Shown here piece after piece: positions 40,601 to 52,600 of a stretch of 62,534 nucleotides of DNA. This DNA comes from Acanthaster planci (taxonomy: Eukaryota; Echinodermata; Asteroidea; Valvatida; Acanthasteridae), in NCBI RefSeq assembly GCF_001949145.1, contig NW_019091567.1, forward strand, positions 328,487 to 391,020, written 5' to 3'. Within the stretch, counting starts at the first letter, position 1. Each line of letters opens with the position of its first letter. The notes below the pieces were generated by a model that worked only from the letters and a program-made list of their open reading frames with translations, ran no database searches and was not told the DNA's origin. Made by a program: the position numbers and the translations under genes.

Positions 40601-43600
40601 ATGATCAGCGATGCCTCTTTACTGAAAGTGCCCTACCATTCATCCAAATTGCTGTTTCAGACTGACAACTGTTGTTCCATCTTAATAACCGATGGTAGAG
40701 CATAACATGCAATAATCATTAACCACTTTCAGATATTGTTGGTGCTAAAGTCCTGATGGGTCAAAGGAAGTGCATACTTGGTGAGGTACCCGCACCAGCC
40801 ACCAAAGAAATACCTACTCTTAAGTTGTTGCATGACTGCTATTAATAGGACAATCAGAATGTATGAAGAGCTTTAGTTAGTAAGACATTATTTGAGGAGT
40901 ACGTGTTTAACATGGCCCATCTGTCAATGGCTTGCCACCAAGGGGATCTCTTTTTTTAAATTGCAGTCATTAAACTGTTCTTTGAAAGTCCAAAAAGTGA
41001 TTGAAATAAGTAACTTATTAACAACATTGCTATATAAATATTTGAGCGATTTCATGTTTATTGATTTTGCGCATATTAATTAGTGAAGTACACAGACATT
41101 ATTTATTACATATTTTCAATTTTTGTAAAAATCTCTGGACAAGAGTATTTGATTTGATTGAAATGAAACACAGGCGGACATCAGTCCTGGATATAACATT
41201 CATAACGAGAAGGAAAACTGACAACAACTTGAAAAAAGGAATGTCTTTTAACAAGTTTGCATAACACCTCCATTTATACACACTCACCCATGGAAAAATT
41301 CAGTTTGGATGACCCAGGTTGACTCTTACACTGCCATGTAACATTAAAAAAAATCGCGTTGTCTGATTTTCATTTCAAGCTTGGCATCAAGAGTTGTACA
41401 GAACTTCAAAGAAAAGGTCATGAAAGGACAGTTTGACACTTGAAGCAGTTTGGGAGTAGTGGCAGAATGTTTACAGGGAGGGGCTGAGATTGAAATCCCC
41501 CCCCCCGGTCTGTCTATGTTTGAAGTCACACTTTTGGTAATTGTGCTTTTCGGAAATTACTGCCAACAGGCAAACTCTCGAGATACTAATTATTCTAGCA
41601 TTGTCGTTATTATAAAAGCCAGTGATCACTCTCAGGTTTATCAACTCTAAAACGCAGCCCTTGCTCGGCCAAGGAGAGTACCGTGGTACATGTACAGTAG
41701 CATATGTACAAAAAATGACAGTCCTTCAGACCATCCAGCGATGAATGATTGTCGCTCTTGTATCAATCAAAAACAGGAATATATTTAAACCTGTTTTTTT
41801 CTTTTTTTACAGCAATTGGTCTAAAATAGCTTTTGATTTTAAACATTAAGATTCTGACGGATCAAATTGCCATTTCAATACACAGACCTTTGAATTTTGT
41901 AATGCCAACATCTGAACTCTGACCTGTTTTAGCCAGTGTTGTTCAAAAAATGAACTCCAAATTTCATGTCAGATGCTCACAGTTTATTTACAGCGCTAAT
42001 AAGAATAAAGTTGTAGACAATGCTGAACATGTACTATCCCAAAAGGAATATGCACCGTGCATCATAAGTCACAAAAGCATTTTTAGTAAGGTGGTAATGC
42101 TTGATATAAAAAAGCCACAAAATGTAGTGTAAACTCGTACACATTTTCCTCCCTTGTGGGCTTGATATACTGGTAACATGGCTAGTGGGTGGATTGAGGG
42201 TCATGCAGTAATATTTCTTAAACACTGTGAAATGTTTACCTGAGGCCCTCAACCTTAAAAGCAAGCCATACAGAGTAGGAAGCTGCATTGGCTTTGTTGA
42301 GGGCACTTAACTGCCTCCCTCCCACCCACACACCCCGGCCAAGTGTTGCCGGAAATAATTGATGTGCCATACCTGAAGTTCTGCCCCAATTCATGCATTC
42401 TCATTTGATGAAAAGTGTACCATTTTGTCAGTGTTAATGTGAGAGAAATGATATCTCACTGAAACACTCAATAAGGCCGTTCAAGCTGTAAGGAACATGT
42501 CATAAAATTTGCACCATTTGGTCTGAGGTTTCCTCGCGTGTTTGGATCGTCAGCTGTGATCATTCCTATTTCTTGCACTCTGTGGACTGCGTCTCTCATC
42601 TCTTTCCCTTAAACTGATTTTATTAGATGTTGATTGGTTGAATAGAGCGCTTGCAATGACAGGGAAATCTCTCTGCAAGGATCTTCTTAGCCGTCTGACG
42701 ATAAAACCGGTTGAAGAGACCGTAGATGAACACATTGAGAGCGCTGTTGGAAGCAGGCAACCAAGTGAGAATGAATTCCATCCAGGGAGGGATACCTGTC
42801 CTTCCAAAACTCTGCACCACTCGCCAGGCTAGATACGGTGTGTAGCAAGCAGCGAATGTCAAGGTGACCAGAAGGAAAGTCTTGAGAGCTTTATTGTCCT
42901 GGATGTTGTTTGCTCCGTTTGGGTTGTTGGCATTGGCTCGTCGCTCGTGCTGTCGGCTGATTTGAATCAGACGAAAATAAAGGCAAGTCATTGTGAGTGT
43001 TGGCAATACATTTCCGAGAAAAAGGAAGAGGGAGTTTACGATTATCAGGTCGCTCTTAAAGAAACATACCAAACCAACGTCATAGTATGCGGCAGACACC
43101 GTAAATACGAACGAGCCAATTAATAAAGAAGCCAATGTCAAGAAGGAGGTTGCAAGCACAAGCACGATGACACGTTTCTTAGAGCACCACACAGGGAACT
43201 TGAAGGGCCAGGAGACGGCAATGAAGCGCTCAATGTTCAGACACATGAGCGAGAAAACAGACAAGGTGTAAGAGGCAGCCACCAGGAAGGTGAACACCAT
43301 GCAGACGGCATCACCGTAGGGCCATCTGTCCAGAGCCGAGGTGGCAACACTGAAGAGCACTGTCACGCCTACAAGGAGGTCGTACACCGCCAGCGATGTC
43401 ATGAGGACTTTGGTGCTGTCGGCCAAGTTGGACACCCGACGCGTCACGATGATGCAGAGGACATTGCCAAGGATGATGGCCAGCGCCAGGAGGGTGATGA
43501 AACAAGTTCGGAGTGTGACAAGATACCATGGCATGCCCGAGGCGTCTACTGATGAATCTTTGGTGCTGTGAAACAAATGGCCCTCCATGAATAAAATGAC

Positions 43601-46600
43601 TGTCAAGTACCTCAGTGGTACTCGGAGGTGCTTTGAAATACGGAAATGAGAATTTAGCCCAAATTCACACCTGCTCAATACAGATGTGTCTCCTGATTGC
43701 GTCACTACACCCAGTATCATCAATAGTACATCCACAGGAGACGTCAACCTCATCCCTCTTCAGTTTACCAGATTTTTGTCCAATCATTAAATAGCAGGTC
43801 CCATCACGCAACCTGCATACCATTGGAGCCATCATCATCCATGGTGTCAGTTACTTTCCATGCCAGAGCTGAGCATGGCCAGTGTGCTGAGCTTTATCAC
43901 GGACAGATTTCTATTTTCTGTTTGGACAACCATACATGTACGTGTTTATTCATGAACTCATACGGGAAACTTCAATCTGCCGCTAACTGCAACTGAAGGG
44001 AGAATCGGTGTGCAGAGGGGGAGGATACAGTGATGAGAAATGTGCATTGTATACAATGATACAATCTCAAAGGCAAAATGGGGATGCTGATTCACGCAAG
44101 ATGGGAATGGCAAAATGAGGAAAATGTACCATATTGCCAAATCAATGATTATCTTCAATGTTCTCACAGCCTTGTGAACACACTGTTTTACCGTCAGCAA
44201 AAGCAACCCTTGGCTAGCTAAAGTTTAACACCCCGCATGTCATTGACTGCGAATGAGACTTAACGCATCGATCCCAATTGGCTGTCTAATTTTAGATGCC
44301 CCCGTGCTGATGGGCAAAAGTCTGTAGCCGTGGTACCGGAAACTTCCTCATTTTGTTGAACACGTACAGGGCACATGTACCGTACAGCGGCTCTAATGTT
44401 GATATTAGAACAGCCCAGATGCACAAGATTGATGACAGGACACATGTACCATACAGCGGCTCTAATGTTGATATTAGAACAGCCCAGATGCACAAGATTG
44501 ATGCACAGGCAAGTTGCTGACTTGGTTTCTTAACCCTAACACACCCCTATATCTTTCACCTGTTGGAGGACTGAGGAATGTTAGGGTTAATGATTGAAAA
44601 TACATCGACAGAGTTTTCTCCCTCTGCCAGCAGTCATGTTACATTTTAACCTTAACCTGCCCCTTTCCCTCCACATATGATGTGTTTTGGAGCTGCGAGG
44701 CTTTGTGAGGTTTTAACCACAAATGGTGAAGATTAAACGATGCCTGAAAATTCAACCGATTCCAAAGTAATGCTGATAGTCAGTGGCATTAATCTGTGCC
44801 AGGAAATGGGAGGGGGGGTGATGGCTCGCCTGGACACGGAAATGTGAAAAGGGACGGTAGGGGTGTTGGATACTGATGACACAATATGACACTCGGGGGC
44901 GATGTTCATGATACAAATGTACATCTGTAATACATGTACATGTATCATACTGCTGCAGAATCCTACAGCAAAACAGCATTTCTATGGCTTTTTTATTTAC
45001 AATTGATCTCCGTTTCGAGTGCTATTGGATGCGTTTTGGGTGTGGGAAAGTCCGAGAAATTTTTCAAAATCTGCCTCATTTTATTCTCACCCTGAAAAAG
45101 GAGGAGGGGTGGGTTGGAGGATGATTCAGTAGCCCATACCCCCGGTGAAAAGTGGGTTGATGTTTTGCATCTTTTGTTTAGCCAGAGGTGTCTCATAATG
45201 TCAGGTTGCAGTAAGAAGTACATGTATACATTGTTGAGACGACTCTGTTCAGGAGTTATGGCTTGGCTGCCAGTTTTATTGAAAATTTGCCACCGTATCC
45301 TGCCATATTTGTCATGTTTGTGACAGCTGAAATTTTCTGTTATCTTTAAAGTCCTAGGATCCCTCTTGGTTTCAGTTGGAAAACGATAAATCAAGGCTTA
45401 TCTTGTCTTAGTGAGCCCCAGTTCATGTATATATATATCAACCAGGCAGGTAAAACTCAGTAGAGATGCCAAATGTGTTGATAAACCGGCCAGTATCAAG
45501 GAGGTCGCAAGCGTAGGCATGATGACACGTTTCTTGGGACGCCACATAAGGAACTCGTAGGGCTGGCTGAGGGCAGCAAAGCACTCCGTGTTCAAGTAAA
45601 AATACGAGAACATTGACATTCTCAAACACATGCCTGCCTCACTGTGGAAGGTGACAAGACCGCAAAATAAAATCATTCCCCAAGATTGTCTTTTGACGTT
45701 GAGCCTCAGTCTGTTAAGCTTAGCTGGATAGCCATGTTTATTGAAAGGTGGGGCAATTTGTACCTCAGAGTTGACTTCACTGATTGCAGAAAAAGCCAAC
45801 TGTCAGAATGCCTTAGTCAGTATTCATCAGCCAAACCTCCTTTTCCTGGACTGGTCTTTAAGCCAAGCTCAGCTCTGCAGGGCTTAAGAGAGTGAATGGT
45901 AAAATTTGCTACTGCCCCAAGCTTTGGCCGTGTCCGAAACGGGCTTCCAGAGCTACGGCTAGGTCTATTGTCTGCGCATCTCCACGCATTTCCAATGGAG
46001 GGAAGACCTAGACCTAGCTCTAGACAACAGATTCGGATGCAGCCGAAGTTTTACTGAGGGATTACAGTCAGCTTGCCCATGAGCAATTCCCTCTGCTGAC
46101 AATCGAACATACTGCTCTCAAGCTCTCATAAGAGAGTCCCAGTATTTGATTGACTGGGAAATAATAAATGCAGTTAATGTCACGGACACGCTGCCTCTCT
46201 GGATCATCTATGTACAATGCATTTTTCAACATTGTTTAAATTGATTTGTCAATTAAAGTATTTTTCAAGGATAAACAGACATGCAAGTTCGGCCATTTAA
46301 CCCTTGCCATTCTGAATCCAACAAGAATGTGCATGATTTCGATGGTCCATAGGCGGTCAGGGGTAATAAAGTCAATCTCGAGTGCATTCAAAGTCTCAAG
46401 CCTTTGTGTATTTTGGTCTTGAATTCCTCAGACTAAAATCACAAACACAAGTACACCAAGCACTCCAGTTGCTAAGAAAAGTTTAAAAATTAACAGGTTT
46501 TTGGTGTTCTGATAACCATTTCCATGGAATGTGTTAAAGGCTGTTTTAACTAATGCCATGCAGAGAGCAATTGTATCGTCGGATCCTAAACCATGTTTAT

Positions 46601-49600
46601 GTCTGTTACACTTTGTTATCTGTCGCTTATTGTAATTTTTGTTTATTCAATGTCACATGACTTGGGTACATCATTAGATATTGATGGGTTGAACAGACCT
46701 CTTCCAACAGTGAAATCTCTCTACAAGAATCTTCTTAGCTGTCTGACGATAAATCCGGTTGAAGAGACAGTAGATGAACACATTGAAGGCACTGTTGAAA
46801 GCGGGCAACCAAATCAGGATGAATTCCATCCATGGAGGGATATCTGTGCTTCCAAAACTGTCCACCATTTGCCAGACTAGAACGGGTGTGTAGCAAGCAG
46901 CGAATGTCAAGGTGACCAGAAGGAAAGTCTTGAGAGCTTTATTGTCCTGGATGTTGTTTGCTCCGTTGGGGTTGTTGGCGTTGGCTCGTCGCTCGTGCTG
47001 TCGGCTGATTTGAATCAGACGAGAATAAATGCATGTCATTGTGGATGTTGGAAATATATCTCCCAGAAAAAGGAGCAGAGAGGTCAAGACTGGGTGATCA
47101 TTGTTTAGAAAACAGGTGCATGGAATTGGAGCATACACGGCAAATTTCTCAACTGTGAATGCGAAAATTAGATACATAGAGAATGACAGGAATGAGGTTA
47201 CAAGCACAAGTCTGATGACACGTGTCTTGGAGCACCACACAGGGAACTTGTAGGGCCGGGAGACGGCAATGAATCGCTCGATGTTAAGGTAAAGGAGCGA
47301 GAACACCGACATATGGAAACACAAAGCTGTCAGGAGGGTGAACACCATACAGGCAATTTCGCCAAACGGCCATCTGTCTAGAGCTGAAGCAATGATAAGG
47401 AAGTGCATCATTATGCCGATAAGGAGGTCGTACACAGCCAGTGATGTCATGAGGACTTTGGTACTGTCAGCTAAGTTGCACACCCGGCGCACCACGGCGA
47501 TGCAGAGAACATTACCAGATACAATTAGCAGTCCAAGGAGAGCGATGAAACAAGTACGGAGGGCAATGAGGGCTGGAGACAGGTTGGAAAAATCTGTTTC
47601 CATGGAGTTATTCATGTTTCAAGTCTTCGGATTCCCTCGCTTTCAAGTTGAGTCACCAACACGAATGAGCAATTGTCAAGGTCTTTGTCTTTGAGTGTTG
47701 GCACTCGGTCAAGTCGAACCAAATGAAGCTGCCAGTGTGGACTTGTTGACAGACAAGTCTTGAATTATTGAGATTTCAAGTCAATCATCATCCTCCAAGC
47801 CAACAGTTGCCGGACTGGTGTTAACACAGACTAAAGTAAACTGTGCAGATCGCATGGTCAAATAAGTCCATTGTAAATGGTTGTAGCCATCAGAAGCTGT
47901 GTTTCAGCACCAAATGCATTCATCAGCTTTGCTCTCAACACTTGATATAATGCCCAGCTTATACCTTCAGCCCCCTGATGTAAAGAACAGCCTTTTTTGA
48001 CTCTGATTGACATTGGCAATTAGGAGTCTACCATTGTCACATAAACAAGTGGTGTGCCAGTTTGCTGGATGGCTTTTAATAAAACTGTCACGTTTGATGA
48101 GTGAGGGTTGATTTATTTGTTCAGCCAATCTTCTTGGCACTGACATTGATGCAGGGAAAATAAAGATTTCACAAAGGAGACTCTGTTAGTTGTTTTGGAA
48201 AGAAACGTTTTCCAGGTTCAATATTTCATGGATTGGTTCGTTGATGAGAAATGTGTCTTGGAAGAAAGCATGCCACTCTGTTGCCAACACTTTCCGTTTT
48301 TTGTGCATTCATATTTTTTGATGGAGCAAGTACAGAGGGCAGGGAAGCCTAGGAACAGGCCTGAGTCCATTGCACTGGAGTTTTTTTTTTATATAAGTCT
48401 TCCCGTTCTTAAGTAGTGACAGAATATAAAACAGCAAGATTCCTGCAGCCTTCAATTGATCAGTTCTGCCATTGCCTTTGGGAAAACTCATACCCCCCTG
48501 CATTATTTCCCAGTGTCAGCACAGGAGAAATCAGCAGCTAAGAAACAAGTACTCGTAGCGTTGCTTCAGAATCCCAAAGCAACTCTGTCGACCGATCCGA
48601 CTGCGCATCGGATTTCAGAGATGACTTAGGCACAACACTGTAAACGAGATTGTGCAGTGGGTATACGGTAGTGACCAGTTCTTCCCTTTTTGATGCATTT
48701 ACAAGCTTTCTTCCAATTCCAAAGCGATCATCCACCATGCAAAGCAACTGCCTCAGCAACCAGGGGAGCTTTAACTCTGCACTGTTCCATTACTTAATGG
48801 GGTTCCAGTGTTTGATTTGGCTGTTTACCCTAAACCCTCCTGCCTACATTGCCTGGCAACTACAGTCAGACACATCAGTCTGCATCATTTGTCCAAGCGG
48901 CTTGCCTGCCCAGTGTGACAAGATCCAACGGGTCAACCCTCCCCAAGGCCAAACAGCCTGGGAGTCTGTGGTTGCCAGTCACCTCAAGATCCAACAGTGG
49001 CATTGTCTCAACATGGCCAGTTTGGTCCCTGCTGTTGATTGCCCAGTGCATCAAAGTTCGTCAGACTTTTTCACCTGATTCACTGCGCTATGTCTGGCAG
49101 GGTTAGGGTTAAGCATTTAAAGTTGTCGTTACAATGTCAGACATATGAATGGCTTATTGGTCGGATGAATTCTAATCTGTTAAAGTTTTGATGAGTTAAT
49201 GAAGGGCAATTGGGTTTATTTTATTTAATGAAGACTATTATTTACCCTGATTTTTTTTGGTCAAGAAAAATTGTGGCTTTTACTATTATTGGAATATTTG
49301 CATCCATTCTTATAAGTTTTTTCTCCGGAATGAGTCAAGCCTGAAGTACAAAGCAAAGATTCTTTGCTGTTGATGGTGAATATTAATTCAGTTGTAAAAG
49401 GAAATTCGTCTGTGAAAAGGAAGAGAATTGACTGATTTCATGAAAGTGTTTGACTTCATAGGAATGAGGAAACTGTTGAGAATCTCATTTTTATTGGTAA
49501 ATTAAATATTGCAGTTTGACTGCATTTTGCAAGTTTGGCCTTAGATAAAAAATGGTGCAATTTGGTGGGTAAAATTCTATTTTTAGTTGTGATAAGACTG

Positions 49601-52600
49601 ACACTAGTCTATGTTTATGCAGTGCCTAGTGCACTGGTATGTTCAGTATCCCTGCTGATACCAATAGACCACATTGTCCTATCTAAGCCTGTAAATGCAA
49701 GCTCTCTAGCCTTGTCAGTAATACCACACTAGTCAAAATCATTTGCCTCAGCTTTCTTGACTGACTGTTATGGGAATTAGGCTTACATTGATTAGTTGAG
49801 ATACTGACAAGGTCAACTTGTCAGATTGCTTGATTTGGCCAGGCAATGAAAACTCCCTTCACAGTTTGATAGCTAGAGCCTGGCAGAGTTCTGAAGGAGA
49901 AACAGTTCCACTGTCATTCAATCTGGTGATCTAAAAACTCTTATCATGGCAAACCAGTTAATACTCTCATTCGGACAGTTATACTTCAAGTAGCTCATTG
50001 CCAGTTACCCTACTGAATCTTTTCATGCAACCTCTGTAATCTTGTTTATTTTTCACCTCAAGATTCCCGGAGAAATTTGTCAGAAACCCTCAATTTGTGT
50101 CGTTGAGCGGTTTCCCTTTGTCTTCTTTTCAGGAGTGGGAGGGCAACGCAAGCCGTGCTGTCTCTGTGCGAGAGCATTTGGAGCAGATTACGGATCTGGT
50201 CATACAGTGGAGGAAACTGGAGCTTAGGTACAGCCTTGATTCCCAGTTTGCACATAATCCATGAGTAACTTGAAAGCAGTGAGATCACGTTGCTTCCTTG
50301 TAAACCTCATGCTTTCATACCCATTCAGTCACTGACATAATTTGTTTAGTCATCAGTCAAGGAGTTTTAACGTGATGGCAGTGATTTACTTATTTCATTC
50401 ACAGGAGGGGGTGATTTGGAGGTAATATTGATATTTATCAGAGTATAAAAAAAGGAGTCTGCTATAGTCATTTTTTTCCTTGTTTGTTAGATTCTTTTGT
50501 CAAGGTTAAGAATTTTGTCGTATCAAAAGTGATCGCACTCACATTGTGGGTGGGGCTGCTACCTGGGTGAACAGTTGATATATTTTCTAATATGAAAATT
50601 AAAAAAATTCTTTGTAAAAATTTAATTCCAATTATTATTCCTTTAAAAAAATGGATTAAACTGTTTGTTTAGATGTTGGTCAGCATGTTTAGACACCGTG
50701 GCATACCGGATGGAGCAGGGTGCCAACAAATGGTGGTTTCACATCTACCAGCTCCTCCAGTCACATCTTGGCCTGGACATCACCAAGGCGACAGATGACC
50801 AAGACTGTCACCCCAGTGGTGGGGAGACCAGTGCAGCAATGGGAAGCGAAGGGGATGATGGGAAGAGCCAGACCACCGAGTCGCTGGTGGCCGCCCTGGA
50901 ACAGTTCCTGGAGGGCTCGAACCTCGGCGAGTTTGCCGGGAGGTTGCAGATGCTGCTGTCCTTCCACTGTCAAGTAGCAATGCAGCCTAGAAGTCAGAAA
51001 CAGAGTAAGTCATTGGGACATGTACCACAGAAAGGAACAACTTTAAATTTCACATTTTTTTGTGAATCTTATTAATATTCATTAATATCTTGGCTGGTCA
51101 CAACATGCTATTGGTTAATGAGATGTAAAACGGGCACATACGATGGCCTGTGCATTGGCATGATATCGTAATGCCTCCAATTGTTGTGGCTGGATTAGTG
51201 TACAACTTTTCTCTCCAAAACATCAGATCTTTTCCCTTCTGGACAGAGGTTTATAGGAAGAGGTGTTTCAGTGAGCATTACATTTACCCTTTTTGTTTGG
51301 TACAGTGGAGCTAGTTAGCATTCTGTGGAATCTCTATTGCTACTACAAGCAGTTCTTGGCGGCAGTGGAAGCTGAGATCAAAACTCGCAGGGCTCCAATT
51401 GAAAAGGAACTGAAGGTACTGTCATCGTGACATGTGACCCGCTCTGTGAAAAAGGGTATTAAGGGACACTCTGCTATTTTGGACAGGGTGATTTTTTACT
51501 TTCCTGGTTTTTTGGCTTCTATAATATCAGTACTTCCACAATTCATACGAGAAACCTAACTGTTGCTATGGGCATCAAGAGACTTTTTTCTTGGCTGATT
51601 TCTTTTCTCACTTCCTGTGTTTAAAGCGATTTATCTCTGAAAGTAATTCTGTTAATGTGTATGATATGATTATGCAAAAATCAATATATCTCCAGATTGC
51701 AAAATGTCACACGGTTCAAACCTACACCAAAGTAAAGCTTACAATGTAACCTATTCAAAAGTGTATGTTACTCATTTTGCAAAAATGTCCCATAATACCC
51801 ATTTTTTTTGTGGAGCGGGTCACATGTTCTCTTTTTCTTTTGAAGTATGGAAGTGTTACACGTGGTACCACATACACTTTGACAGGGAATTGAAAAGAGG
51901 GATATTTATAAATGCTTAACCTCCTAGATGCTTCAAAATCTACTAAGGGTTTTGGAAGATTTTGCAAGAATTTAAGATGATATTACCCAGCTTCACTGCA
52001 TGCAGTTTGATTCCCTTTCACACTTGGAGGATAGAGAATATGCTGGTGGGTTATTTGTACGTTTAGAAAATGTTTGAAATCCAAGATCTTGAGATATTCC
52101 ACGTGGTTATTCATGGAAGACGGTATGATTTTTCTATCGGCTTTTTTTCCTCCAGGGCTTTGTCAAGATTGCTCGCTGGAACGACATTAACTTTTGGGCT
52201 GTCAAACAGGCAGTTGAGAAATCTCACAAGACGCTGCACAAGTTCAGCAAGAAGTTTGAGGTAAAGCCCTGACAACCGGGCTAATAAAATGTATCTTTTG
52301 TTTGCCCGTCTTACAGCCTACAAAATATCAACTGTTTTGTGTCTTTGACATTTTTGCTTATGAGATACTCTCCATAATAAAACTAATATTGGAAAAAATT
52401 TTTTCACATACCAGGCAGAGCTGAAGGAGCCAGCTCGAGGCACCTTTATAGACACTAAGGTAGCGGAGAAAGAAGAGATCTTCACAGACGGCAACGCAGG
52501 TACCAGACTAAGTGACTTTGATGAGTTTCTCACACCAGATGAGTACAAGGTAATGGTTACACGGGTTATCCCATAGTCTGCTGCCACCAGTTTGGATAAT

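Larger units (their letters stand above)
37846..50132 (+). other. 12.3-kb midasin intron hosting a GPCR gene cluster
   Basis: The donor gcag/gtaaga and the acceptor tcttttcag/gagtgg join in phase 0 (EKAQ/EWEGNASRAV), so no midasin exon is missing in between. This is by far the largest intron of the gene in the window. It contains three minus-strand GPCR genes and a relic, the tandem duplications at 37825 and 44372, and the element at 45926. Long stretches (38220-38970, 40000-42600, 47700-50130) show nothing recognisable apart from AT-rich sequence. Confidence 0.9.

Noticed and set aside
43589-43753. 55-residue N-terminal extension of GPCR 2
   Set aside because: It has no counterpart in GPCR 1 or 3, and the Met at 43588 gives the usual receptor length.
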